From contig NZ_JALPKR020000002.1 of the NCBI RefSeq assembly GCF_023195515.1, forward strand, positions 868,001 through 932,000: a stretch of DNA of 64,000 nt, in the 5' to 3' direction. The DNA comes from Variovorax sp. S12S4 (GTDB taxonomy: Bacteria > Pseudomonadota > Gammaproteobacteria > Burkholderiales > Burkholderiaceae_C). Made by a program: the position numbers and the translations under genes. The notes under the pieces are model-generated. The model was not told the DNA's origin. It ran no database searches and was given only the letters and a program-made list of their open reading frames with translations. Within the stretch, counting starts at the first letter, position 1, and each line of letters opens with the position of its first letter. Of the stretch, positions 1 to 7,520 are shown in pieces.

Positions 1-648
1 CGCCTCGGGCGTGGCCCAGGTAAGCACGATGCGTTCCATGTCCATCACCGGCTCGGCAAAGCCGGCATGCACCAGCATGTCGCCCCAGTCGTGCATGTCG
101 GTGTATTCGTGGCCCGCCGCCGGCCAGCCAAGCCGCGCATGCAGGGCCCGCAGCTCGCGGACCGTGTCGGGGCCAAGGCACGAGAACATCAGGAAGCCGT
201 CGGTCGCCACCAGCCGGTGCCACTGTGCGATGAGCGCTTCGGGGTCGGCGGCCATGTGCAGCGACATGTTGGCCCAGAGCAGGTCGACGCCGTCCTCGGG
301 CGGCGCATCGAAGCGCGCCTTGCCACCCTGCCAGCGGCGCGCGCTCCACCAGGGTGATGCCAGCGCCTGGCTGGTTGCGGCGGCAAGGGCCGGTTCGGTT
401 TCGATCACGAAGCATGCGGCTTCGCGGTAGCGCCGGGCGACGAGTTCGTGCGCCTCAAGGCCGCCGCGAAGGGGCGACCAGTCGGCCCAGGTGCGCGGCT
501 GCGCCTTGATCCATTGCAGCCGGTCTTCCATGCGGCGCCCGATTTCCTCGTGCAGCCACGGCGAACCGTCGGCAGGCGCGAGCCGCGTCCAGCGTGCGGC
601 CGCCGTGGGATCGATGGTCGGCGGTCTTCTTGCGGGGTCGGTGGCCAT
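1..648 (-). CDS. BioC-like SAM-dependent methyltransferase, 3' end cut by window
   Basis: The reading frame from the ATG at 648 (MATDPARRPP...) stays open for 216 codons to the window edge, so the C-terminus is missing. The order of elements matches BioC/biotin-pathway-like class I methyltransferases: a Trp-rich N-terminus (RMEDRLQWIK), an acidic residue after the second strand (CFVIETEP), then DLLWANMSLHMAADPEAL and FLMFSCLGPDTVREL. The SAM-binding glycine motif I (usually DLGCGTG) is replaced by SPLRGGLEAHELV, so catalytic competence is uncertain. It is divergent from comF, whose start lies 23 bp away; a BioC-like gene next to comF fits a biotin-synthesis neighbourhood seen in related bacteria. 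The family call is fairly secure; the substrate is not. Confidence 0.7.
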   Translation of the reverse strand, partial: MATDPARRPPTIDPTAAARWTRLAPADGSPWLHEEIGRRMEDRLQWIKAQPRTWADWSPLRGGLEAHELVARRYREAACFVIETEPALAAATSQALASPWWSARRWQGGKARFDAPPEDGVDLLWANMSLHMAADPEALIAQWHRLVATDGFLMFSCLGPDTVRELRALHARLGWPAAGHEYTDMHDWGDMLVHAGFAEPVMDMERIVLTWATPEA

Positions 649-671
649 GGGGCCGTGAGTATATTGAGCCC

Positions 672-1388
672 ATGTTCAGCCGTTGGGCCCGTCGGCCTTT
701 GACCTCTCTGCTTGCACGGCTGCCCAGCCAGTGCGAGGTGTGCCGCGCCTGGCCTTCCCGGCGCGTTTGCGATGCCTGCGTGGCCCGCTTTGCGCCCCCG
801 GCCGACCGATGCGGCAGCTGCGCGCTGGCCGTGCCGCAGGGCGTGGTCCGGTGCGGCGAATGCATGGGCGATCCGCCACCGCTCGATACCTGCCTTGCGG
901 CCTGCGACTATGCGTGGCCGTGGCCCGAATGCATCGCCCAGTTCAAGTTCCGCGGCGAGGCGGGCTGGGCCGGGCCCCTGTCGACGCTGATGCGCAGCGT
1001 GCCCTGGGTGGAACCGGCGCTGGAAAACTGCGACACCGTGCTGCCGATGCCCATGGCCCCCGCCCGGCTGCGCGAGCGCGGCTTCAACCAGGCGCTCGAA
1101 CTGGCGCGCCGGCTGGCGCCCGCCAAGACCGACGCCACGCTGCTGCTGCGCACCCGCGACACGCCGGCGCAGATCGGCCTTGCGCGTGCCGAGCGCCTTC
1201 GCAACCTGCGCGGCGCCTTCGCGGTTGAGCCCCTGCGCGCGAACCAGCTGCAGGGCCGGCGTGTGGTGCTGGTCGACGATGTGATGACGACGGGTGCGTC
1301 GCTCTTTTCGGCGGCCGCGGCGCTGCGGCTGGCCGGCGCAGCGCACATCACGGCCGTGGTGCTGGCGCGGACCGCTGCGCCGCACTGA
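672..1388 (+). CDS. comF: ComF-family phosphoribosyltransferase-like protein
   Basis: A 238-residue ComF/GntX protein. The N-terminal zinc ribbon is visible as four Cys pairs (CEVC, CDAC, CGSC, CGEC within the first 65 residues). The C-terminal half has the type I phosphoribosyltransferase fold, with the PRPP loop VVLVDDVMTTGAS near residue 200 and the conserved RERGFNQALELA segment. ComF is needed for DNA uptake or its processing in naturally competent bacteria; in many others its role is unknown. The ATG at 672 was chosen because it directly precedes the hydrophobic start MFSRWARRP and gives the usual family length. Upstream in-frame codons would overlap the divergent methyltransferase. Confidence 0.9.
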   Translation: MFSRWARRPLTSLLARLPSQCEVCRAWPSRRVCDACVARFAPPADRCGSCALAVPQGVVRCGECMGDPPPLDTCLAACDYAWPWPECIAQFKFRGEAGWAGPLSTLMRSVPWVEPALENCDTVLPMPMAPARLRERGFNQALELARRLAPAKTDATLLLRTRDTPAQIGLARAERLRNLRGAFAVEPLRANQLQGRRVVLVDDVMTTGASLFSAAAALRLAGAAHITAVVLARTAAPH

Positions 1389-1416
1389 GCAGGCGCGCCG
1401 CCGCGACAATCGGCGC

Positions 1417-1878
1417 ATGTTCCATATCGTCCTGGTCCAACCCGAAATCCCGCCGAATACAGGCAACGTGATCCGCCTGGCGGCCAACACAGGCTGCGCG
1501 CTGCATCTGGTCGAGCCGCTCGGCTTTTCGATGGACGACCGGCTGCTGCGCCGCGCCGGGCTCGACTACCACGAGTACGCCGAGGTCAAGCGCCATGCCA
1601 GCTGGCAGGCCCTGCTCGACACCGAAAAGCCCGCGGCCGAGCGCATGTTTGCGCTCACCACCCGCGGCACCCGCGCCGTGCACGACGTTCGCTTCCAACC
1701 CGGCGACTGGCTGGTGTTCGGATCAGAGACGAGCGGGCTGCCGCCGGCGGTGCGAGAGGGTTTTGCCGAGCCCCAGCGCCTGCGCCTGCCGATGCGCGAG
1801 GGGCAGCGCAGCCTCAATCTTTCGAACGCGGTGGCAGTGACCGTGTTCGAGGCCTGGCGGCAGAACGGATTCAGCTGA
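1417..1878 (+). CDS. trmL: tRNA (cytidine/uridine-2'-O-)-methyltransferase TrmL
   Basis: A 153-residue SPOUT (trefoil-knot) methyltransferase that 2'-O-methylates the wobble base of tRNA-Leu isoacceptors. The family start MFHIVLVQPEIPPNTGNVIR is exact. The three knot motifs follow: NTGNVIRLAANTG, LVFGSETSGLP, and LRLPMREGQRSLNLSNAVAV. Length is standard. It starts 28 bp after comF and is probably co-transcribed. Upstream in-frame codons overlap comF and lack family similarity, so the ATG at 1417 is preferred. Confidence 0.95.
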   Translation: MFHIVLVQPEIPPNTGNVIRLAANTGCALHLVEPLGFSMDDRLLRRAGLDYHEYAEVKRHASWQALLDTEKPAAERMFALTTRGTRAVHDVRFQPGDWLVFGSETSGLPPAVREGFAEPQRLRLPMREGQRSLNLSNAVAVTVFEAWRQNGFS

Positions 1879-1911
1879 GCGGTTGTGTTCCTGCCGCCGG
1901 CCGAGGCGAAC

Positions 1912-2373
1912 TCAGCGGTAGCGGCGCACCACCGACTCCGCCACGCAGGCCGGCTTGGCCGCGCCTTCGAGCTCGATCGTGGTTTCCCAGGTCATCTGGA
2001 TGCCGTCGTCCGCAATCGGCTCGGCGGTCAGCAGCTTCATGCGCGCCCGCAGCCGCTTGCCGACCGGCACCGGCGACATGAAGCGCACCCGGTTCAGCCC
2101 GTAGTTCACGCCCATGCGCGACTCGACCACGTCCAGCGCCGTCTCGTAGAAGCGCGGCAGCAGCGACAGCGTCAGGAAGCCATGGGCAATCGGCCCACCG
2201 AAGGGGCCCGCCTTGGCCCGCTCGATATCGACATGAATCCACTGGTGGTCGCCCGTGGCTTCGGCGAACTGGTTCACCTGCTCCTGCGTGATGGTGATCC
2301 AGTCGCTCACGGCGACTTCCTGGCCAACGCAGGCGGCAAGATCCTGAAGGGTCTGGAATGTCTTTTTGGTCAT
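1912..2373 (-). CDS. MaoC-like hot-dog dehydratase
   Basis: A 153-residue single hot-dog MaoC protein, of the type annotated as (R)-specific enoyl-CoA hydratase or MaoC dehydratase. The hydratase motif is present: QFAEATGDHQWIHVD, with the catalytic Asp/His pair, followed by FGGPIAHGFLTLSLLP. The start MTKKTFQTLQDL at 2373 is preferred over the ATG at 2382 because it matches the usual family N-terminus. It is convergent with trmL (34 bp between stops). Substrate cannot be read from the sequence; short or medium enoyl-CoA is the usual range. Confidence 0.85.
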   Translation of the reverse strand: MTKKTFQTLQDLAACVGQEVAVSDWITITQEQVNQFAEATGDHQWIHVDIERAKAGPFGGPIAHGFLTLSLLPRFYETALDVVESRMGVNYGLNRVRFMSPVPVGKRLRARMKLLTAEPIADDGIQMTWETTIELEGAAKPACVAESVVRRYR

Positions 2374-2434
2374 GCGCGGCATTCTGGCGCCAAGGGTGCA
2401 GGGGCAGGTGTCGGCACCGCGACAGCCGAAAGCC

Positions 2435-3055
2435 TCAGCCCTCCAGCCACTCGCAGATCGGCTGCCACTGCTCCAGGTCGCGCTGCACACGCCCGGGCGC
2501 AATGTCGAACAGCGTGAGCCCGCGCGCCGCAAGCTGAACGTAGTTCTGCGTGTCGCGCAGCTCGCCCAGCACCGGCACGCCCAGGCTTGCGATGAACTCG
2601 TTCAGCCGGTCGGCGGCCAGGGTGCGGGCGTTCACGCGCATGCCCACGAGGCTGATCTTCGTTTTTTCGGCGCGGCGCTGCTCCATCAGCCGGTCCAGAA
2701 AATCGCGCGTGGCGTAGATGTCGAAGATGCTCGGCTGCAGCGGCACGATCACGCGGTCGGCCAGGGCCAGCACTTCCTTGAAGCGCCATCCGTGCAGGCC
2801 GGCCGGCGTGTCGAGCACCGCATGGGTGGTTCCGCGTGGCGGCCGCACCACGGCGCTGTCGCCCGTGGCCTCCCAGGTGGCGATGGGCCGCGCCTGCGGC
2901 GGCCGCAGGCCGAGCCAGAGGCGCGACGATTGCTGGCGGTCCACGTCGCCGAGCATCACGGCATGGCCGCGGCTCGCAAAATAGCCTGCGATGTTCGTCG
3001 CGAGCGTCGACTTGCCTACGCCACCCTTGGGGTTGGCGACCAGAACCACCGGCAT
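2435..3055 (-). CDS. ParA/MinD-family ATPase, orphan
   Basis: A 206-residue ParA-type ATPase with the deviant Walker A motif PKGGVGKST at residues 9-17, a switch I-like DVDRQQSS and a DTPAGLHG Walker B/switch II segment. The signature lysine needed for dimer activation is present. A strong ribosome site (GGAGGAG, about 7 nt upstream) selects the ATG at 3055 (MPVVLVANPKG). There is no parB or parS beside it, so this is not the chromosome-partition gene but one of the orphan ParA proteins that position cargo. The cargo is unknown. It lies 61 bp before the MaoC gene on the same strand. Confidence 0.85.
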   Translation of the reverse strand: MPVVLVANPKGGVGKSTLATNIAGYFASRGHAVMLGDVDRQQSSRLWLGLRPPQARPIATWEATGDSAVVRPPRGTTHAVLDTPAGLHGWRFKEVLALADRVIVPLQPSIFDIYATRDFLDRLMEQRRAEKTKISLVGMRVNARTLAADRLNEFIASLGVPVLGELRDTQNYVQLAARGLTLFDIAPGRVQRDLEQWQPICEWLEG

Positions 3056-3146
3056 GAGCATCTCCTCCAGAGCTGGAACAGCCCGCATCGTAGCGACACG
3101 AGGCGCGCCCGGCCGGCAGGAGCCGATCTTGAGCTATGTTCGCGGC

Positions 3147-3899
3147 ATGACGACAACAACATCCGCGGCCGCCGCCAACGCCGACTCCGGCGGCATCTAT
3201 GTGCTTGCGGCCCATCCGCACTGGCGCGATTCCCGCGTCAACCGCCGGCTCCTGGCCGCCGCCCGCTCGGTGCCCGGCGTCGAGGTGAACGACCTCTACG
3301 GCAGCTACCCCGACTTCTCCATCGACATCGAAACCGAGCAGGAGCGGCTTGCCAAGGCGAGCCTGGTGGTGCTGCTGCACCCGATCCAGTGGTATTCGAT
3401 GCCCGCGCTGCAAAAACTCTGGCTCGACGACGTGCTCGGCTACGGCTGGGCCTACGGCCCTGGCGGCACCGCCTTGCAAGGCAAGGACTTGTGGCTGGCC
3501 GTCACCACAGGCAGCCCCGAGCAGAGCTACCACCCGCAGAGCTATCACCGCTATTTCTTCGACGCCTTCTTGCCGCCCTATGAGCAGACCGCGGCGCTGT
3601 GCGGCATGCGCTTCTTGCCGCCGCTGGTCTTTCACGGCGCGCGCAGCGCCAGCGAGGCCGAGGTGGCAGCCCATGTCGACGTGTTCGCCCAGCGGCTCGG
3701 CAGCTACCCCGACTGGCCCGAACTGGAAGAGCTGGATGTGTGCGTGGCCTGCCCCGTGCCCGAGACCGATCGCCCCGCCGAGCATGACGAACCGGGCGCG
3801 GCGGCCTCCGGCGCCTTCCAATCCGCAATGACCCATGGCCTGGCTTTCATGTCCGCCGCCAACGAAGAAGAAAACAGCGGCGAGAAAGGCTCGGCCTGA
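3147..3899 (+). CDS. kefF: KefF-like NAD(P)H:quinone oxidoreductase, antiporter partner
   Basis: A 250-residue flavodoxin-like NQO1/KefF family protein. In enteric bacteria KefF is the cytoplasmic FMN subunit that activates the KefC K+/H+ antiporter. The family core is clear: IYVLAAHPHWRDSRVNRRLL, LVVLLHPIQWYSMPALQKLWLDD (split across the FMN/active site), then VTTGSPEQSYHP. The stop is 2 bp before the kefC ATG, so the two are translationally linked. The protein has an unusual C-terminal tail of about 60 residues after the oxidoreductase domain (from LDVCVACPVPETDRP), rich in Ala, Glu and Ser, which ordinary KefF lacks. Confidence 0.88.
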   Translation: MTTTTSAAAANADSGGIYVLAAHPHWRDSRVNRRLLAAARSVPGVEVNDLYGSYPDFSIDIETEQERLAKASLVVLLHPIQWYSMPALQKLWLDDVLGYGWAYGPGGTALQGKDLWLAVTTGSPEQSYHPQSYHRYFFDAFLPPYEQTAALCGMRFLPPLVFHGARSASEAEVAAHVDVFAQRLGSYPDWPELEELDVCVACPVPETDRPAEHDEPGAAASGAFQSAMTHGLAFMSAANEEENSGEKGSA

Positions 3900-3901
3900 G
3901 C

Positions 3902-5752
3902 ATGGAACACGCACCCGCCTGGCTGACCAGCAGCCTTATTTACCTGAGCGCCGCCGTGCTGGTGGTGCCGCTTTCCAAGGCCCTGGGCCTCGGCTCGATC
4001 ATCGGCTACCTCGTGGCCGGCATCGCCATCGGCCCCTGGGGGCTGGGGCTCGTCTCCAGCGTGGAAGACGTGCTGCATTTCGCCGAATTCGGCGTGGTGC
4101 TGATGCTGTTTCTCGTGGGCCTGGAGCTTGAACCCAAGCGCCTGTGGAACCTGCGCCGCCCCATCTTCGGCTGGGGCGCCGCGCAGGTGCTGAGCTGCGC
4201 GGCGGTGCTGTTTGCCGCGGGTTGGGCGGCCGGTGCCGAATGGCGCGTGGCGCTGGTGGCGGCGCTCGGCCTGGCGCTCTCGTCCACGGCCATTGCGCTG
4301 CAGGTGTTCGGCGAACGCAACCTGCTCAAGACGCCGAGCGGCCAAGCCGGCTTTTCGATCCTGCTGTTCCAGGACGTGGCGGCCATTCCCATCCTCGCGC
4401 TGCTGCCCCTGCTGGCGGGCGCCACGGCGGCCGAACAGTCGCTCAGCGGGCTCGACCGCACGCTCGAGGGTCTGAAGATCGTCGGCGTGATCGCCGGCAT
4501 CATCCTCGGCGGCCGTCTTGCCTTACGCCCGCTGCTGCGCTGGATCGCGCGCAGCGACACGCCCGAGATCTTCACCGCCGCGGCGCTGCTGCTGGTGGTG
4601 GCCATCGCGGCGCTGATGCAGTTCGTGGGCCTTTCGATGGCGCTGGGCGCCTTTCTTGCCGGCGTGCTGCTGGCCGAAAGCGAATACCGGCGCGAGCTCG
4701 AAACCGACATCGAGCCCTTCAAGGGCCTGCTGCTGGGCCTGTTCTTCATCGCCGTGGGCATGTCGATCAACTTCGGCGTGCTGATCGCAAGCCCCTGGCT
4801 CATGGCCGCGCTGGTGGTCGGCTTCATGGCCATCAAGCTGGTGGTGATCTATGCGCTGGCCAAGGCCATGGGCCTGGCCTACCAGGAGCGCCCCGTGTTC
4901 ACGCTGCTGCTGGCGCAGGGCGGCGAGTTCGCGTTCGTGGTGTTCCAGGCCGCGGGGCCCGACGTGCTGCCGCCCGAAATCACCTCGCTCCTGATCGGCG
5001 CCGTGGCGCTGTCGATGCTGCTGTCGCCGCTCTTGCTGGTGCTGCTCGACAAGTTCGTGCTGCCGCGCTACAGCCGCAACAACGGCGCGCAGCTCGAAGA
5101 AATCTCGGAGCAGCAGGACGCCAAGGTGCTGATCTGCGGCTTCGGCCGCTACGGCCAGATCGTCGGCCGCATGCTGATGTCGCAGGGCCTGCGCGTGACG
5201 GTGCTCGACCATGACGCCGACACCGTCGAAGGCCTGCGGCAGTTCGGCTTTCGCGTGTTCTATGGCGACGCGACGCGACTCGATCTGCTGCGCACCGCGG
5301 GCGCCGGCACGGCCAAGGCCATTGTGGTGGCGGTGGACGACATCGAGCAGTCGCTCAATATCGTAGACCTGGTGAGAGAGCACTTTCCGCAGGCACGCAT
5401 CATTGCGCGGGCCCGCAACGTGACGCACCTTTTCCAGCTGCGCGACCGCGGCGTGACCGATGTGGAACGCGAGGTGTTCGAATCGTCGCTGCGCAGCGCC
5501 CGCACCACGCTCGAGGCACTGGGCTGGCCCGCGCACGAGGCGCGCGAAACGGCCATGCGGTTCCGCCGCCGGAACATCCTGCTGAGCGAGGAGATCTACC
5601 CGCACTACAAGGACCGCGCCAAGCTCATTGCGGCCAACAAGGCAGGCCGCCAGCAGTTCGAGGAGCAGATGGCACGCGAGCGCGAGGAACGGCAGCGCCG
5701 CTCGGGCCGCGACTGGGACCGGTTCGACGAGACGGAAGAGGCGGACGGCTGA
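3902..5752 (+). CDS. kefC: KefC-type glutathione-gated K+/H+ antiporter
   Basis: A 616-residue CPA2 antiporter. Roughly twelve to thirteen membrane segments fill residues 1-385, with the family motifs HFAEFGVVLMLFLVGLELEP and the glutathione-gating loop region before LLGLFFIAVGMSINFG. A TrkA-N/RCK nucleotide-binding domain follows (KVLICGFGRYGQIVGRML, a GxGxxG Rossmann motif, near residue 403) and a charged C-terminal tail. It exports K+ in exchange for H+ when electrophiles deplete glutathione, acidifying the cytoplasm for protection. It starts 2 bp after kefF, and the pairing supports the functional call. It is convergent with the next gene. Confidence 0.93.
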   Translation: MEHAPAWLTSSLIYLSAAVLVVPLSKALGLGSIIGYLVAGIAIGPWGLGLVSSVEDVLHFAEFGVVLMLFLVGLELEPKRLWNLRRPIFGWGAAQVLSCAAVLFAAGWAAGAEWRVALVAALGLALSSTAIALQVFGERNLLKTPSGQAGFSILLFQDVAAIPILALLPLLAGATAAEQSLSGLDRTLEGLKIVGVIAGIILGGRLALRPLLRWIARSDTPEIFTAAALLLVVAIAALMQFVGLSMALGAFLAGVLLAESEYRRELETDIEPFKGLLLGLFFIAVGMSINFGVLIASPWLMAALVVGFMAIKLVVIYALAKAMGLAYQERPVFTLLLAQGGEFAFVVFQAAGPDVLPPEITSLLIGAVALSMLLSPLLLVLLDKFVLPRYSRNNGAQLEEISEQQDAKVLICGFGRYGQIVGRMLMSQGLRVTVLDHDADTVEGLRQFGFRVFYGDATRLDLLRTAGAGTAKAIVVAVDDIEQSLNIVDLVREHFPQARIIARARNVTHLFQLRDRGVTDVEREVFESSLRSARTTLEALGWPAHEARETAMRFRRRNILLSEEIYPHYKDRAKLIAANKAGRQQFEEQMAREREERQRRSGRDWDRFDETEEADG

Positions 5753-5763
5753 GCCCGCCCTTC

Positions 5764-5781
5764 GGCTGACCCCGGTCAGCC
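5764..5781. terminator. Hairpin between convergent kefC and amidohydrolase genes
   Basis: GGCTGACC-CC-GGTCAGCC is a perfect palindrome (7 bp stem with a 4-nt loop in RNA). It lies 12 bp after the kefC stop and overlaps the stop codon of the convergent gene. No T-run follows on either strand, so it is at best a weak or bidirectional transcription barrier. Confidence 0.45.
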
Positions 5782-6642
5782 TTCCAGCTTGAGCAGCCGC
5801 ACCGCGTTGCCCTTCAAGATGCCCGGCATCACCTCGGGCTTGAAGCCGGCGGTCTCGAAGTCCTTCATCCAGCGGTCGGGCGTGATCAGCGGGTAGTCGC
5901 TGCCGAACAGGATGCGGTCCTTCAGCAGCGTGTTGGCGTACTGCACCAGCTGCTTGGGAAAATACTTGGGGCTCCAGCCCGACAGGTCGATCCACACGTT
6001 GGGCTTGTGCGTGGCCACGCTCAGCGCTTCGTCCTGCCACGGAAAGCTGGGGTGCGCCATCACGATCTGCATGTCCGGAAAGTCGATGGCCACGTCGTCC
6101 AGGTGCATCGGGTTGCTGTACTCCAGCCTGAGGCCGCCGCCGCAGCGCATGCCCGAGCCGATGCCGCTGTGTCCCGTGTGGAAGATGGCCGGCAGGTTGT
6201 ACTCGGCAATCACCTCGTAGATCGGCCAGGCCATCTTGTCGTAGGGATGGTAGCCCTGCACCGTGGGGTGGAACTTGAAGCCCTTCACACCGTGCTCCTC
6301 GATGAGCCGCCGCGCCTCGCGCGCACCCATCTTTCCCTTGTGCGGATCGATGCTGGCAAAGGCAATCATGATGTCGCTGTTCTTCTGCGCGGCCTCGGCA
6401 ATTTCCTCGTTCGGAATGCGCCGGCGGCCCATGTTCGACTCGGCGTCGACCATGAACATCACCAGCCCGATCTTTCTTTCACGGTAGTACGCCACGCTCT
6501 CGGCAATGGTCGGACGGCCGCTCGAGCCGAAGTACTTGTCCGCGGCGCGGTCGTATTCCTCGCCGTAGTTGTCGAACGGGTTCCAGCAGCTCACTTCGGC
6601 GTGGGTGTGGATGTCGATCGCGATGAGGTTCTTGTGGTCCAT
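5776..6642 (-). CDS. Amidohydrolase_2 family protein (ACMSD-like)
   Basis: A 288-residue TIM-barrel amidohydrolase of the family that includes ACMSD and aromatic-acid decarboxylases. Metal and active-site signatures are visible: DIHTHAEV at residues 9-16, KFHPTVQGYHP, IFHTGHSG, MAHPSFPW, and the terminal catalytic FGSDYPL. The start MDHKNLIAIDIHTH has an ATG 12 bp after a purine-rich site (GAGACAACGAG). It is divergent from the crotonase/ligase operon across 104 bp that contain the operon promoter. That suggests a role in the same aromatic catabolism (decarboxylase or hydrolase). The exact reaction cannot be assigned. Confidence 0.8.
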   Translation of the reverse strand: MDHKNLIAIDIHTHAEVSCWNPFDNYGEEYDRAADKYFGSSGRPTIAESVAYYRERKIGLVMFMVDAESNMGRRRIPNEEIAEAAQKNSDIMIAFASIDPHKGKMGAREARRLIEEHGVKGFKFHPTVQGYHPYDKMAWPIYEVIAEYNLPAIFHTGHSGIGSGMRCGGGLRLEYSNPMHLDDVAIDFPDMQIVMAHPSFPWQDEALSVATHKPNVWIDLSGWSPKYFPKQLVQYANTLLKDRILFGSDYPLITPDRWMKDFETAGFKPEVMPGILKGNAVRLLKLEG

Positions 6643-6694
6643 CTCGTTGTCTCCAGTACGGGTAAGTCCCTAGGATTTGGGGCGCTCAAGTGCC

Positions 6695-6724
6695 TTGAAT
6701 TGATTATTTATCATAACCATAATC
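6695..6724 (+). promoter_or_regulatory. Promoter of aromatic-CoA operon overlapped by an inverted repeat
   Basis: A -35 box TTGAAT (6695-6700) and a -10 box CATAAT (6718-6723) are separated by 17 bp. Superimposed is an inverted repeat with arms GATTAT (6702-6707) and ATAATC (6719-6724). The stretch is AT-rich against a GC-rich background. The geometry suits a MarR dimer blocking RNA polymerase, and a marR gene closes this operon (13003-13494). The regulator-site pairing is inference. Confidence 0.65.
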
Positions 6725-6746
6725 CAACTCACACACGAATGCAATC

Positions 6747-7520
6747 ATGACCAATCCCGACCTCCAACTCGACATTCGCGACGAAGTCGCCATCGTTCGC
6801 CTGACGCGCGGCGCCAAACGCAATGCCCTTTCGGACGGGTTGATCCTCGCGTTGCGCAATACCTTCGAGACCCTGCCCTCCACGGTGCGCGCGGCAGTGC
6901 TCGACGGCGAAGGCCCGCACTTCTGCGCCGGCCTCGACCTGAGCGAACTGAAAGAGCGCGACGCGGGTCAGGGCATGCAGCATTCGCGCCTGTGGCATGC
7001 CGCGCTCGACCTCATCCAGCACGGCCCGGTGCCGGTGGTTGCCGCGCTGCACGGCGCGGTGGTGGGCGGCGGCCTGGAGCTGGCCAGCGCCTGCCACATC
7101 CGCGTGGCCGACCGCTCCACCTTCTACGCGCTGCCCGAGGGCTCACGCGGCATCTTCGTGGGCGGCGGCGGCTCGGTGCGCATTCCCAAGCTGATTGGCG
7201 TGGCCCGCATGACCGACATGATGATGACCGGCCGCGTCTACAACGCGGAAGACGGCGAGCGCGCCAACTTTGCGCAATACCTGGTCGACGAAGGCGCGGC
7301 CTTCGACAAGGCCTTCGAACTCGCCAAGCGCATTGCCACCAACGCGCCGCTCACCAATTACGCGCTCATGCATGCGCTGCCGCGCATTGCCGAGCAGTCG
7401 GCCGACCACGGCTTCTTTACCGAGGCGCTGATGTCCGGCATCGTGCAGAACGCGCCGGAGGCCAAGGAGCGCGTGCGCGATTTCCTCGAAGGCCGCGGCG
7501 CCAAGGTGAGCAAGGGATGA
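6747..7520 (+). CDS. Enoyl-CoA hydratase/isomerase (crotonase) family
   Basis: A 257-residue crotonase-fold enzyme. The CoA/oxyanion-hole segments are visible: KRNALSDGLI, HFCAGLDLSEL near residue 58, and a second glycine-rich strand AVVGGGLELASACHIRV, followed by FVGGGGSVRIPKLIG. It lies first in an operon and overlaps the feruloyl-CoA-synthase-like gene by the ATGA tetranucleotide. It is not a textbook feruloyl-CoA hydratase-lyase by its N-terminus, so the product could be either a hydratase acting on a cinnamoyl-type CoA thioester or a hydratase-lyase. The family call is secure; the substrate is inference from context. Confidence 0.88.
   Translation: MTNPDLQLDIRDEVAIVRLTRGAKRNALSDGLILALRNTFETLPSTVRAAVLDGEGPHFCAGLDLSELKERDAGQGMQHSRLWHAALDLIQHGPVPVVAALHGAVVGGGLELASACHIRVADRSTFYALPEGSRGIFVGGGGSVRIPKLIGVARMTDMMMTGRVYNAEDGERANFAQYLVDEGAAFDKAFELAKRIATNAPLTNYALMHALPRIAEQSADHGFFTEALMSGIVQNAPEAKERVRDFLEGRGAKVSKG

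Noticed and set aside
405..1490. Long minus-strand frame antisense to comF and trmL
   Set aside because: It is Arg/Gly/His-rich with no domain and lies exactly opposite two confident genes; such frames are expected in GC-rich DNA.
2435..3055. Chromosome partition parA
   Set aside because: No parB, parS or gid genes nearby, and the protein is an orphan short ParA.
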